A stretch of 22,758 bases of DNA from Gemmatimonadota bacterium (GCA_019348475.1 JAHWJJ010000007.1:1-22758), one strand, 5' to 3'. Counted from the first letter of the stretch, positions 1 through 8,979 are shown. Translations and numbers: made by a program. Notes: a model not told the origin generated them from the letters alone.

Positions 1-17
1 GCGGGAGAGGCGGCGGC

Positions 18-854
18 ATGAGGCGCGTGATGTTCCTGGGCCAGAAGCAGTTCGGAGAATGCGCGTGGGACCTGCTGCGCGAACGGGAGGGGGCGGGGTT
101 CCAGGTGGTGGCACTGGTCTCCAACCGATCCGCGGAAGCCGTGTGGTGGAACAGCGCCCGCATCTGGGAGACGCGGGGCGGCCGGGCGTTCGTGGACAAC
201 GCCGCGCGCAACGACGAGGCGATCCTGCGGGCCATCCGCGAGCTGCGGGTGGACACCATCCTCTGCGTGCAGCACGCGTGGGTGCTCCCGCCCCAGGTGC
301 TGGGCGCGGTGGGGTACAACGCCCTCAACTTCCACAACGCACGCCTCCCGGACTACCGGGGGTACAACGCGGTGAACCACGCCCTCCTGAACGGCGACGA
401 CACCTTCACCTGCACCGGGCACTGGATGGCCGACCGGGTGGACGGCGGAGACGTGGCGTGCGAGGCCGTGTTCCGGGTGGACCCCGCGGAGACCGCCGTC
501 TCGCTGTACGCCAAGTGCCACCACGCGGGGCTGCGCGCGTTCCGGGAGGTGCTGGACCGGCTGGACGCGATGGAGGCGCTGCCGCGCCGCCCCCTGGCGG
601 GCGAGGGCACGTTCTACTCGCGCCGCTCCGCCGAGGCGCTGCGCGACGCCACGGACTGCGGACCCGAAGAGCAGGCGCTGCGTGCCCGCGCCCTCTTCTT
701 TCCCCCGTTCGAGCCCGCCTACGTGCGCGTGGGCGAGCGCAAGCTGTACCTGCTTCCCGAGTCGGTGCGGGAGTCCGGGTTCGACACCTCGCGCTCCGGG
801 ACGCTGCAGCGGATGATGGACACGGTCGACGTATCGTACGTGCAGGTCGGCTGA
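18..854 (+). CDS. Formyltransferase-family protein, probable sugar N-formyltransferase
   Basis: This 278-residue protein has the formyltransferase fold signature of methionyl-tRNA formyltransferase and the sugar N-formyltransferases, which move a formyl group from N10-formyl-THF to an amine. The catalytic Asn-His-Asp triad is readable: N104 and H106 in LNFHNARLPDYRG, and D142 in VDGGDV. These line up with N106, H108 and D144 of E. coli Fmt. It is shorter than Fmt (about 315 residues) and I see no clear Fmt C-terminal tRNA-binding domain, which favours a nucleotide-sugar amine as substrate. The ATG follows a good Shine-Dalgarno (GGGAGAGG, 3-10). The neighbouring amidotransferase and 2-epimerase fit polysaccharide tailoring, as in Bordetella wbmK. 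The acceptor sugar is unknown, and no aminotransferase is visible in the window. The family call is secure; the sugar role is inferred. Confidence 0.85.
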   Translation: MRRVMFLGQKQFGECAWDLLREREGAGFQVVALVSNRSAEAVWWNSARIWETRGGRAFVDNAARNDEAILRAIRELRVDTILCVQHAWVLPPQVLGAVGYNALNFHNARLPDYRGYNAVNHALLNGDDTFTCTGHWMADRVDGGDVACEAVFRVDPAETAVSLYAKCHHAGLRAFREVLDRLDAMEALPRRPLAGEGTFYSRRSAEALRDATDCGPEEQALRARALFFPPFEPAYVRVGERKLYLLPESVRESGFDTSRSGTLQRMMDTVDVSYVQVG

Positions 855-1248
855 CACCAGGTCCTGGAAAGGAAGGTTCTCTGCCGATCGTGGCGGGTAC
901 GGTCTTCACCCGGCGCACGCAGGCGTCGAGCCCGTGGTGCGGCCGACGGGGTGGCGGTCCAAAAGCCACACCTGCCCGAGCTCCGTGCTCGAACCGGAGT
1001 TCGGACGCATCGTCTGGGCGGGCACGGAGGAACCGGTCCCGGACCACCGCCGGGTGACGCACGGCCGCCACGAGCGTCAGGGGTGCGGCCCCGCGCAGCG
1101 ACGACGTCCGGCGACCGATCCTGCTGGCCCGCAACACCTTCTGCGGGCGCGCCGCCTTGACAGCGGGCGTCCGTTTTCGATATGGTTGCGCCTTTTCTCC
1201 CGGAGCGCCGCGCGCGCCCGGGCGGCTTGCCCCTTTTTCCGAAGGCCC
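855..1248. other. 394-bp intergenic region before the main operon
   Basis: No convincing gene is seen. The region separates the formyltransferase from the 11-gene operon. It holds an imperfect hairpin (arms 976-985 and 995-1004, one G-T pair, 9-nt loop) with no T-run after it, so it is not a clear terminator. The operon promoter lies at 1157-1186. A long open frame crosses the region on the - strand, but its composition is arginine/proline-rich and it runs through the genes on both sides, as expected of a high-GC shadow frame. A decayed gene cannot be excluded. Confidence 0.5.
1157..1186 (+). promoter_or_regulatory. Sigma70-type promoter of the polysaccharide operon
   Basis: A perfect -35 hexamer TTGACA (1157-1162) is followed, after 18 bp, by TATGGT (1181-1186), which matches TATAAT at four of six positions. 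The spacer contains a T-rich run (GTTTTCGA) that stands out against the roughly 70% G+C background. The predicted start near 1193 gives a leader of about 55 nt before the GTG at 1249. It is the only strong promoter-like sequence seen in the gap, and the following 13 kb has no large gaps, so it probably drives the whole operon. Confidence 0.65.
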
Positions 1249-2331
1249 GTGTTGCGCACCATCGTGACCGTTGTGGGGGCGCGCCCACAGTTCATCAAGG
1301 CCGCTCCCCTGAGCGCGGCGCTGCGCGCGCGTGCGCGCGAGGTGCTGGTGCACACGGGCCAGCACTTCGATCCCGGGATGTCGGACGTCTTCTTCACCGA
1401 GCTGGGGCTGCCGCGGCCGGACCACCACCTGGGGATCTCCGGCGGTCCGCACGGGCGGCAGACCGGCGCCATGCTGGCCGCCATCGAAGAGGTGCTGGAG
1501 TCCGAGCGCCCCGACATCGCGCTGGTCTACGGCGACACCAACTCCACCCTGGCGGGCGCCCTGGCCGCGGCCAAGCTGCACATCCCCATCGCCCACGTGG
1601 AGGCGGGGCTGCGCAGCTTCAACCGCGCCATGCCCGAGGACGTGAACCGGGTGCTCACCGACCACGTCTCCACCTGGCTCCTGGCGCCCTCCGAGGCGTC
1701 GCGCCTGCAGCTGGAGCGCGAGGGGATCACCCGGGGCGTGCACGTGGTGGGCGACATCATGTACGACGCCATCCTGCGGCACCGCGAGCGGGCCGCGGCC
1801 AGCCCTTTTCCCGCGGCGCTGGGGCTCGAACCGGGCCGGTACTACCTGTGCACCATCCATCGCGCCGAGAACACCGACGACCCGGCCCGCCTGCGCCGCC
1901 TCTTTACCGGACTTGCGCGGCTGGACCGGCCCGTCGTGCTCCCGCTGCACCCGCGGACGCGGGGCCGCCTGGCGGAGTTCGGGATCGAGCCGGGCGCGGG
2001 CGTGCGGACGATCGATCCCGTCGGATACCTGGACATGCTTCGGCTTCAGCAGGCCAGCGCCTGCGTGCTCACCGACTCGGGCGGGGTGCAGAAGGAGGCG
2101 TACTACCTTGAGGTGCCCTGCGTGACGCTGCGAGACGAGACGGAGTGGACGGAGACGGTGGAGACGGGGTGGAACCGGCTGGCGGGGACCGATCCCGACG
2201 CCATCGAAGCCGCCGTGCGCGGCCTGGCGGGGTACCGCGGGGCGCGGCCGCCGCTGTACGGGCGGGGCGACAGCGCGCGGCGCATCGCCGGCGTGCTGCT
2301 GGGCGAGATCCCCGCGCGGGAGGCTGCCTGA
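1249..2331 (+). CDS. wecB: UDP-N-acetylglucosamine 2-epimerase (non-hydrolysing)
   Basis: This 360-residue enzyme interconverts UDP-GlcNAc and UDP-ManNAc. The N-terminal GARPQFIK motif, D96 in GDTNST, E118 in HVEAGLR, E130 in MPEDVNR and H204 in IHRAEN match the catalytic and substrate residues of E. coli WecB (D95, E117, E131, H213). C-terminally, DSGGVQKEAYYL binds the UDP diphosphate. The frame is open upstream to 934, but homology begins at the GTG at 1249, which sits downstream of the promoter; a TTG at 1252 is an alternative. The stop overlaps the asnB start (TGATG). A UDP-ManNAc dehydrogenase is not present in the window, so whether ManNAc itself or a derivative is used is open. Bordetella WbmJ is a comparable locus member. 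A second, distinct 2-epimerase lies at 12126. Confidence 0.93.
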   Translation: MLRTIVTVVGARPQFIKAAPLSAALRARAREVLVHTGQHFDPGMSDVFFTELGLPRPDHHLGISGGPHGRQTGAMLAAIEEVLESERPDIALVYGDTNSTLAGALAAAKLHIPIAHVEAGLRSFNRAMPEDVNRVLTDHVSTWLLAPSEASRLQLEREGITRGVHVVGDIMYDAILRHRERAAASPFPAALGLEPGRYYLCTIHRAENTDDPARLRRLFTGLARLDRPVVLPLHPRTRGRLAEFGIEPGAGVRTIDPVGYLDMLRLQQASACVLTDSGGVQKEAYYLEVPCVTLRDETEWTETVETGWNRLAGTDPDAIEAAVRGLAGYRGARPPLYGRGDSARRIAGVLLGEIPAREAA

Positions 2332-4292
2332 TGTGCGGCATCGGCGGAGTGCTGGACCTGGAGTACGCCCCCGTCCCCGGGCTGGGGCACAAGCTGTACG
2401 GGATGAACCAGCTGCTGGCCCACCGCGGGCCCGACGGGCAGGGGGTGTGGGCGCACGAAAGCGGCCGCGTGGGGTTCGCGCACCGGCGGCTCAGCATCAT
2501 CGACCTGAGCGGCGGCCACCAGCCCATGCTGGACGCCGGCGACAACGTGGTCACCTACAACGGCGAGATCTACAACTACCTGGAGCTGCGCGACGAGCTG
2601 GGGCGCGAGGCGTTCCGCACCGCCTCCGACACCGAGGTCATCCTGCGGGCGTACCGCCGCTGGGGGCCGGAGTGCGTCACCCGGTTCCGGGGGATGTTCG
2701 CCTTCGCGCTCTGGGACGAGCAGGCCCAGCGTCTGTTCTGCGCCCGCGACCGCTTCGGCATCAAGCCGTTCTACTACACGGTGGCCGGCGGGCGGCTGTA
2801 CTTCGCGTCGGAGGTCAAGGCGCTGCTCCCGTTCGTGGACCAGGTGGAGACCGACCTGGCGGGGTTCAAGGATTACCTGGCGTTCCAGTTCTGCCTGGGG
2901 GGCAAGACCCTGTTCAAGGGGATCCACGAGCTACCCCCGGGGCACGTGCTCACCGCCAGCAACGGCGTGCTGCAGGTGCGGCGCTACTGGGAGGTATACT
3001 ATCACATCGACTTCGACCACACCGCCCGGTACTTCGAGCAGAAGCTGGAGGCGCTGCTGGAGGACTCGGTGCGCGTGCACCTGCGCAGCGACGTGCCGCT
3101 GGGGGCGTACGTGAGCGGCGGGCTGGACTCGGGGGTGATCGCCGCGCTGGCGGCCCGCCAGGAGGGCGGCGCGCTGATGTGCTTTACGGGCAAGTACTCG
3201 CTGGGCCCGGAGTACGATGAGAGCGGCTACGCGCGCGCGCTGGCCGGGCACTGCGGCTTTCCCCTGGTGGAGCGCGAGATCACCTCGCGCGACTTCGTCG
3301 ACAACATCCGCGACGTGATCTACCACCTTGACTTTCCGGTGGCGGGGCCGGGGTCGTTCTCGCAATACATGATCTCCGAGACGGCGGCCCGGCACAGGAA
3401 GGTGGTCCTCGGCGGGCAGGGGGGCGACGAGATCTTCGGCGGCTACACGCGGTACCTGATCGCCTACTTCGAGCAGTGCATCAAGGCGGCGATCCAGGGG
3501 ACGATGAACGACGGCAACTTCGTCGTCACCTACCAGTCCATCATCCCCAACCTGGTGGCGCTGCGCGGCTACGAGCCCATGCTGCAGGAGTTCTTCAGGG
3601 ACGGGCTGTTCGAGCCGATGGACCGCCGCTACTTCCGCCTGGTGAACCGCGCGCCGCACCTGGGGCAGGAGATCCGCTGGGACGCGCTGGGCGACTACTC
3701 GCCGTTCGACACCTTCGGCGAGGTGTTCAACGGGGCCAACGTGGGCAAGGAGTCGTACTTCGACCGCATGACCCACTTCGACTTCAAGACGCTGCTGCCG
3801 GCGCTGCTGCAGGTGGAGGACCGGGTGAGCATGGCCCACGGGCTGGAGTCGCGGGTGCCGCTGCTGGACCACCCGCTCATCGAGTTCGCCGCCACCATCC
3901 CGGCCGACGTGAAGTTCAAGGACGGGCACATGAAGCACGTGTTCCGCCAGACCTTTCAGCACCTGCTGCCGCGCGCCATCGTGGAGCGCACCGACAAGAT
4001 GGGGTTCCCCACGCCCTTCACCCGCTGGGTGAACGGCGAGGCGCGCGACTTCGTGCACGACGTGTTCTCCAGCACCGCCGCACGGGGCCGCGCCCTGGTG
4101 GACAACGCCCGGGTTCTGGAGTGGATGGAGAAGGAGTCCAGGTTCGGCCGCAACACGTGGGGGCTGCTGTGCCTGGAGCTGTGGCACGCCGAGTTCCACG
4201 ACCGCCCCGTGCGTTTGCCCGAGGTGGAGGAGCCGGTTAGATTGGAGGTTTGTTCTGCGGCGGGTGCCGGGGCCACTCCGGCGCCCGCCTGA
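2331..4292 (+). CDS. asnB: Asparagine synthase (glutamine-hydrolysing)-type amidotransferase
   Basis: This 653-residue class II amidotransferase has an N-terminal Ntn glutaminase domain starting MCGIGG, where Cys2 is the nucleophile. The substrate loops AHRGPDG, YNGEIYN and SDTEV are present. The synthetase domain carries the ATP-pyrophosphatase loop SGGLDS at residues 262-267, and later GGDEIFGGY and LEDRVSMAHGLESRVPLLD-type active-site segments. All key residues look intact. In polysaccharide loci such proteins (WbmI in Bordetella, WbpS in P. aeruginosa O6) are thought to amidate uronic acids to uronamides; that role is inferred from context. Plain asparagine synthesis is the alternative. 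The ATG overlaps the wecB stop and has GGGAGG 7 nt upstream (2318-2323). The last 25 or so residues are a low-complexity tail. Confidence 0.92.
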   Translation: MCGIGGVLDLEYAPVPGLGHKLYGMNQLLAHRGPDGQGVWAHESGRVGFAHRRLSIIDLSGGHQPMLDAGDNVVTYNGEIYNYLELRDELGREAFRTASDTEVILRAYRRWGPECVTRFRGMFAFALWDEQAQRLFCARDRFGIKPFYYTVAGGRLYFASEVKALLPFVDQVETDLAGFKDYLAFQFCLGGKTLFKGIHELPPGHVLTASNGVLQVRRYWEVYYHIDFDHTARYFEQKLEALLEDSVRVHLRSDVPLGAYVSGGLDSGVIAALAARQEGGALMCFTGKYSLGPEYDESGYARALAGHCGFPLVEREITSRDFVDNIRDVIYHLDFPVAGPGSFSQYMISETAARHRKVVLGGQGGDEIFGGYTRYLIAYFEQCIKAAIQGTMNDGNFVVTYQSIIPNLVALRGYEPMLQEFFRDGLFEPMDRRYFRLVNRAPHLGQEIRWDALGDYSPFDTFGEVFNGANVGKESYFDRMTHFDFKTLLPALLQVEDRVSMAHGLESRVPLLDHPLIEFAATIPADVKFKDGHMKHVFRQTFQHLLPRAIVERTDKMGFPTPFTRWVNGEARDFVHDVFSSTAARGRALVDNARVLEWMEKESRFGRNTWGLLCLELWHAEFHDRPVRLPEVEEPVRLEVCSAAGAGATPAPA

Positions 4293-4315
4293 TCCTGACC
4301 TTGAGGAAATCAACC

Positions 4316-5254
4316 GTGAGACTGCTCATTACCGGCGGGTCGGGCTTCATCGGCTCGCACCTGGCCGACGCGCGCCTGGCCAAGGGCGACGACGTGCTGG
4401 TGATCGACAACTTCGAAACGGGGCGGCGCGACAACCTGGCGCCCCACCCGCGGCTGGAGGTGGTGGAGGGCTCCATCGCCGATGCGGCGCTCGTGGCCGA
4501 GACCTTCGAGCGCTTTCGCCCCGACGTGGTGGTGCACGCGGCCGCATCGTACAAGGATCCCGAGAACTGGGCCGAGGACGCCGACACCAACGTGCGCGGC
4601 AGCGCCCTGGTCACCCAGGCCGCGCAGCGCGTGGGGGCGCGGCGGCTGATCTACTTCCAGACCGCGCTGTGCTACGGGCTGGTGCCGCTGGAGCAGCCGA
4701 TCACGCTGAGCCACCCGATCCGCCCCGACGGCAGCAGCTACGCCATCAGCAAGACGGCCGGCGAGCAGTACATTGCGCTCAGCGGCATGGAGTTCCTGTC
4801 GTTCCGCCTGGCCAACGCGTACGGCCCCCGCAACATCAGCGGCCCGCTTCCCACCTTCTTCCAGCGCCTCACCGAGGGGAAGAAGTGCTTCGTGATGGAC
4901 ACGCGACGGGACTTCGTGTACGTGGCCGACCTGATCCAGGTGGTGGACCGAGCGATCGACGGGCAGGGTGCGCCGGGGTACTACCACATCTCGTCGGGCG
5001 GCGACTACGCCATCGCCGAGCTGTTCGAGGCCACGGTGCGGGCGCTGGGCGTGACGCTGGACGAGGAGGTGGAGGTGCGCCCCCGCAACCCCGACGACGC
5101 GTTCACCATCCTGCTGGACCCGTCCAAGACCAACGAGCAGTTCGCCTGGAAGGCCTCCACCCCGCTGGACGAGGGGGTCGCGCGCGCCATCGACTACTAC
5201 CGCGAGTTCGGGATCCAGGAGACGTTCACGCACCTGAAGCTGGCATCCGAGTGA
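4316..5254 (+). CDS. NAD-dependent epimerase/dehydratase (extended SDR), first of a tandem pair
   Basis: This 312-residue extended short-chain dehydrogenase/reductase is related to UDP-glucose 4-epimerase. The NAD-binding TGGSGFIGSH lies at the N-terminus, followed by an acidic VIDNFETG strand end that favours NAD, and the catalytic YxxxK is Y142/K146 (SYAISK). The GTG at 4316 is chosen because GAGGA (4303-4307) is well spaced and homology starts there; the frame is open further upstream but overlaps asnB. Placement after wecB and asnB resembles Bordetella wbmH/wbmG, SDRs implicated in O-antigen sugar synthesis. C4-epimerisation of a UDP-HexNAc(A) is the best guess; the exact substrate cannot be read. 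It is coupled to the next SDR by a 4-bp overlap. Confidence 0.87.
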   Translation: MRLLITGGSGFIGSHLADARLAKGDDVLVIDNFETGRRDNLAPHPRLEVVEGSIADAALVAETFERFRPDVVVHAAASYKDPENWAEDADTNVRGSALVTQAAQRVGARRLIYFQTALCYGLVPLEQPITLSHPIRPDGSSYAISKTAGEQYIALSGMEFLSFRLANAYGPRNISGPLPTFFQRLTEGKKCFVMDTRRDFVYVADLIQVVDRAIDGQGAPGYYHISSGGDYAIAELFEATVRALGVTLDEEVEVRPRNPDDAFTILLDPSKTNEQFAWKASTPLDEGVARAIDYYREFGIQETFTHLKLASE

Positions 5255-6318
5255 GCACGGGCGAAAGCATGGACGACGCCGCGGTGCTGGTCACCGGCGG
5301 CGCCGGGTTCGTGGGGAGCAACCTGGTGCGCCTGCTGCTGGAGGCAGGCGCCGCCTCGGTGCACGTGGTCGACAACCTGCTTTCCGCCGAGCGCGCCAAC
5401 GTCCCCGGCGACCCGCGGGTGCGCTTTACCGAGGGCTCGGTGGCCGACGTCGCGGTCGTGGGCGCGCTGGAGGACGAGTACGTCTACGCCTTCCACCTGT
5501 GCACCTACCACGGCAACCAGAGCTCCATCGCCGACCCGCTGGCCGACCACGAGCACAACCAGGTCACCAAGCTCAAGCTGTTCGAGCGGATGAAGGACTT
5601 CAGCCGGCTGCGCAAGCTGGTGTACAGCGCGGCGGGGTGCGCGGTGGCGGAAAAGACGTACGACCGCGCCAGCGCCACCAGCGAGGACGCGCCGGTTTCG
5701 CTGCGCATGGACAGCCCGTACTCGATCTCCAAGATCGTGGGCGAGTTCTACGCGGTGTACTACCACGACCGGCACGCGCTCCCCACAGTGCGGGCGCGCT
5801 TTCAGAACGTGTACGGGCCGGGGGAGATCCTGGGCGCGGGGCGGTGGCGCGGCACGCCGGCCACGGTGTGGCGAAACGTGACCCCCACCTTCGTCTACAA
5901 GGCGCTGCACGGCGAGGCCCTGCCCCTGGAGGCCGGGGGCGCGGCCACCCGCGACTTCATCTACGTGGACGACATCTGCGCGGGGCTCATCGCCTGCGCG
6001 CTGCGCGGCGCGCCGGGCGACGTGTACAACCTGGCCAGCGGCGCCGAGACCTCCATCGCGCAGCTGGCGGAGCGCATCAACGCGCTCACCGGCAACCCCA
6101 CGCCGCCGGACGTGCTGCCGGCGCGCAGCTGGGACCGCTCCGGCTGCCGCTACGGGAGCACGGAAAAGGCGCGCGAGGTGCTGGGCTTCGAGGCGCGCGT
6201 GCCGCTGGACGAGGGGCTGCGCCGCACGGTGGAGTGGACGCGGGCCAGCCTGCCGCTGATCGAGTCGTGCATCGCCCGCCACGCGGACCGCATGGCGGCG
6301 GCGCTCGCCGCGGCGTGA
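5251..6318 (+). CDS. NAD-dependent epimerase/dehydratase (extended SDR), second of the pair
   Basis: This protein of about 355 residues is a second extended SDR. It has TGGAGFVGSNL near the N-terminus, HVVDN after the second strand, and the catalytic YxxxK at Y157/K161 (SPYSISK). The serine normally found in the YSSS catalytic strand falls in VYSAAGCAVAE, which is an unusual sequence. RDFIYVDDICAGL is the conserved substrate-side motif. The start is set at the GTG overlapping the previous stop (GTGA), the pattern used throughout this operon. An ATG at 5269, six codons in, is an equally possible start. It is only distantly similar to its neighbour, so the two probably carry out successive steps and not the same one. 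The reaction (4-epimerase, 4,6-dehydratase or reductase) is not decidable from sequence. Confidence 0.86.
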   Translation: MSTGESMDDAAVLVTGGAGFVGSNLVRLLLEAGAASVHVVDNLLSAERANVPGDPRVRFTEGSVADVAVVGALEDEYVYAFHLCTYHGNQSSIADPLADHEHNQVTKLKLFERMKDFSRLRKLVYSAAGCAVAEKTYDRASATSEDAPVSLRMDSPYSISKIVGEFYAVYYHDRHALPTVRARFQNVYGPGEILGAGRWRGTPATVWRNVTPTFVYKALHGEALPLEAGGAATRDFIYVDDICAGLIACALRGAPGDVYNLASGAETSIAQLAERINALTGNPTPPDVLPARSWDRSGCRYGSTEKAREVLGFEARVPLDEGLRRTVEWTRASLPLIESCIARHADRMAAALAAA

Positions 6319-6322
6319 ACCC

Positions 6323-7687
6323 GTGAGCGTTGCGGCTGCCGCCGTGCCCGCGGCCCCCTCGCGGGCCACTCCCGTGGCGGAAGTGGTGTTCCGCGGGCTG
6401 GTGCTGCTGTTCGCGGGCACCGCCCTGGCCGCCTACACCCTTGGCCCGATCCCCGCGCCGTGGGTGGCGCAGGGCGGGCTGGTGGCGCTGGCGGCGGCGC
6501 TGGTGCTGGGGCGCGACCGGGTGATGGTGGTGCCGGGGGGCACGGTGCTGGTGGCCTTCGTGGCCTGGGCGCTGGCGGTGAACGTGCTGCAGGCCGACCG
6601 CTACATGTCCATCATGCCCATGAACGCCTCGCTGCCGTACCCGCTGTACGTGGCGGTGCGCTACGTGGGCATCTTCTCGTTCGCGGCGGCGTTCTACCTG
6701 GCGCTGTGGCTGATGTACCGGGGGTACGCGCCGCGGCTGGTGAACGCGGTGGTACTGGTGGGAGTGTCCGTGGCGCTGTTCTCGTTCTACGTGTACGCGG
6801 CGCACATCTTCGGCCTTCCCGAGCCCCCCCGCAACCGCGCCGGCACCGGCGACGCGGGCGGCCCGCAGGCCACGCTGTTCAGCTCGGGAAGCACCGGGGT
6901 GTACCGGCGCATGCTGGGGCCGTTTCGCGAACCCAGCCAGCTGGCCGAGTGGCTTTTGATCCCGTTCTTCTTCAGCTTCGCGCGCACCGGGCGGCTGGCG
7001 CGCACCTGCCGTGCCTGCCTGGGAGGTGCGCTGGTGCTCACGGTGAGCATGGGGGGATTGGTGAGCGCGTGCGCCGGGGCGGTGATGGGGCTGCTGCTGA
7101 CCCACCCCCTGCGGGCCGGCAACCGCCGGCGGGTGGTGGTGATGCTCGCCACCGTGGGGGCCGTGGCGTTCGTCGCCGGCGGCATCTCGGTGGGCGCGGG
7201 CGAGAACGTGACCAACCTCCTGTCCATCGTCACCTTCCGGATCGACGAGATCCTGGAGGGCGGGATCGGGCAGTCCAACCGCGGCTACGTGCTGGACTAC
7301 ATCCGCGAGAACCCGGCGCCGCCGCTGGGCTACGGTATGGGTAACGGCAACATCATCTTCTCCGAGCACGCGGGGCTGCACCGGCCGGTGTCGTTCCTGA
7401 GTCTGTACGTGAACGTGCTGTACTCGGCCGGGGTGGTGGGGCTGGCGCTGCTCGCGATCTTCCTGGCCAGGCCGGTCCTGCGGGCCATGCGCACGCGCGG
7501 GGACACCGAGCTGGGCGCCACGCCGGTGTTCCTGATGGCGTACCTGGCCCATATGGTCATGTTCGCCGTGAACTCGGAGGAACTGACCATCCCCTTCGCC
7601 CTGGCCGCGGCGGTGCTGGTCTACCAGGTGGGACGCGTATGGCCGCGCCCCGCGGCCTCCCCCCCGCCGCCCGCGGGGGCGGCGTGA
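6323..7687 (+). CDS. Polytopic membrane protein, probable O-antigen polymerase/ligase (Wzy/WaaL-like)
   Basis: This 454-residue integral membrane protein has roughly ten hydrophobic segments, for example LVLLFAGTALAAYTL, LVALAAALVLG, TVLVAFVAWALAV and VVVMLATVGAVAFVAGG. A large non-membrane loop before the C-terminal helices contains IGQSNRGYVLDYIRENP and LGYGMGN, the layout of the O-antigen polymerase/ligase (Wzy_C) superfamily. An arginine-bearing FREPSQLAEW motif lies in a mid-protein loop. It is the only such protein in the window, so it is the candidate Wzy that joins repeat units in the periplasm. Ligase activity is the alternative, because sequence does not separate the two well. The GTG start lies 4 nt after the previous stop without a clear Shine-Dalgarno. 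The C-terminus is proline/alanine-rich. Confidence 0.78.
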   Translation: MSVAAAAVPAAPSRATPVAEVVFRGLVLLFAGTALAAYTLGPIPAPWVAQGGLVALAAALVLGRDRVMVVPGGTVLVAFVAWALAVNVLQADRYMSIMPMNASLPYPLYVAVRYVGIFSFAAAFYLALWLMYRGYAPRLVNAVVLVGVSVALFSFYVYAAHIFGLPEPPRNRAGTGDAGGPQATLFSSGSTGVYRRMLGPFREPSQLAEWLLIPFFFSFARTGRLARTCRACLGGALVLTVSMGGLVSACAGAVMGLLLTHPLRAGNRRRVVVMLATVGAVAFVAGGISVGAGENVTNLLSIVTFRIDEILEGGIGQSNRGYVLDYIRENPAPPLGYGMGNGNIIFSEHAGLHRPVSFLSLYVNVLYSAGVVGLALLAIFLARPVLRAMRTRGDTELGATPVFLMAYLAHMVMFAVNSEELTIPFALAAAVLVYQVGRVWPRPAASPPPPAGAA

Positions 7688-8979
7688 GCGCGCGCGCGTA
7701 CGCCGGGCGCGGCGAACGGGTGGCCCCCGCGCGCGCAGCCGACGCGCCGCCGACGCGGGGAACGCGGGTGCTCACCTTCATGGACTACTACCTCCCCGGC
7801 TTTCGCGCCGGGGGGCCGATCCCCGCGGTGGCCAACCTGGTGGAGGCGCTGGCGCCGGACGTGCGGTTCTCCGTCGTCACGCGCGACCACGACCTGGGGG
7901 TGGACGCGCCGTACCCGCAGGCGCGGCGCGGCGCGTGGGCGCAGGCGGGGTCGGCGCGGGTGCGCTACGCGTCGCGCTGGGGGCTGGGGGCGCTTCCCCT
8001 GATGCGGCTGGTGCGCACGGAGCCGCACGAGGTGGTGTACCTGAACAGCTTCTTCTCGCGCATCTCCATCCGGCTGCTGGTGCTGCGCTGGCTGGGCCTG
8101 GTGCCGCGCGCGGGACTCGTCGTCGCCCCGCGGGGGGAGTTCGCGGCGGCGGCGCTGCGCACACGGCGGTGGCGCAAGCGCGCGTGGATGGCCGTGTCCG
8201 CGCGCCTGGGGGTGTGCCGCGACGTGGTGTGGCAGGCGTCCAGCGCGCACGAGGCGGAGGAGATCCGCGCCTTCTGGGACGCGGACGTCCCCACGTTCCT
8301 TACCCCCGAACTCCCCTCGGCGCTGGGGCCGGCGGTGGCGCGGTCCCCGAAGCGGAGGGGCGAGGTGCGGCTGGTGTCGGTCGCGCGGATCTCGCGAATC
8401 AAGAACATCGACGGCGCGCTGCGCATGCTGGCCGGGGTGCGGACCCCGGTGGCGCTGGAGGTTTACGGGCCCATCGAGGACGCGGCGTACGCCGAGGAAT
8501 GCCGTGCGGCGGCGGCCGCCCTTCCCGCGCACGTGCGGGTGCGCTTTCACGGGGAGCTTCCGCGCGAGCGGCTGCCGGAGGTGCTGGCGGACGCCCACGC
8601 CTTTTACCTTCCCACGCTACGCGAGAACTACGGCCACGCGATCATCGAGGCCATGTCGGCGGGGTGCCCGGTGCTCATCAGCGACCGGACGCCCTGGCGG
8701 GCGCTGGAGGCGCGGGGGGTGGGATGGGACCTGCCCGTGGACGACGCCGGCGCCTTTCGCGCGGCGGTCGAGCGGCTGGCGGCCATGCCGGCGGAGGAGC
8801 ACGCGCGCTTTTCGGCCGCGGCCGCGGCTTATGCACGCGAGGTGGCGGCGGACCCCGGGCCGCTGGAGCAGCACCGGGCGCTGTTCCGCGCCGCGCGCGG
8901 GGCGGCCCCCGGCGGCGGGGCCGGCGACCCGGTTCCCGTCCCGGTGCTGGCCCGGCGGAGCGGTCCGTGCGCATCCTGA
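7684..8979 (+). CDS. Glycosyltransferase family 4 (GT-B)
   Basis: This 431-residue GT-B retaining glycosyltransferase begins with a glycine-rich acceptor-side loop, MDYYLPGFRAGGP. The donor-side domain contains VSVARISRIKNIDGALRML and the EX7E motif ENYGHAIIE, followed by AMSAGCPVLISD. These identify a GT4-type cytosolic enzyme that adds one sugar to the lipid-linked repeat unit; donor and acceptor are unknown. The start is placed at the GTG overlapping the previous stop (GTGA). That leaves an arginine/alanine-rich extension of about 28 residues before the first conserved strand (RVLTFMDYY), so a later start is possible. The upstream ATG at 7639 would overlap the polymerase gene by about 50 bp and is less likely. 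Confidence 0.87.
   Translation: MSARAYAGRGERVAPARAADAPPTRGTRVLTFMDYYLPGFRAGGPIPAVANLVEALAPDVRFSVVTRDHDLGVDAPYPQARRGAWAQAGSARVRYASRWGLGALPLMRLVRTEPHEVVYLNSFFSRISIRLLVLRWLGLVPRAGLVVAPRGEFAAAALRTRRWRKRAWMAVSARLGVCRDVVWQASSAHEAEEIRAFWDADVPTFLTPELPSALGPAVARSPKRRGEVRLVSVARISRIKNIDGALRMLAGVRTPVALEVYGPIEDAAYAEECRAAAAALPAHVRVRFHGELPRERLPEVLADAHAFYLPTLRENYGHAIIEAMSAGCPVLISDRTPWRALEARGVGWDLPVDDAGAFRAAVERLAAMPAEEHARFSAAAAAYAREVAADPGPLEQHRALFRAARGAAPGGGAGDPVPVPVLARRSGPCAS

Noticed and set aside
976..1004. Intrinsic terminator after the formyltransferase
   Set aside because: The hairpin has a mismatch and no T-run, and it is over 120 bp past the stop.
934..1248. Upstream extension of wecB to an ATG at 934
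   Set aside because: The added 105 residues look noncoding and would contain the TTGACA/TATGGT promoter. The family start coincides with the GTG at 1249.
406..1950. Long - strand open frame of 514 codons across the first two genes and the gap
   Set aside because: It is antisense to two well-supported genes, is rich in Arg/Pro/Gly/His, and has no recognisable domain. This is the usual GC-rich shadow frame.
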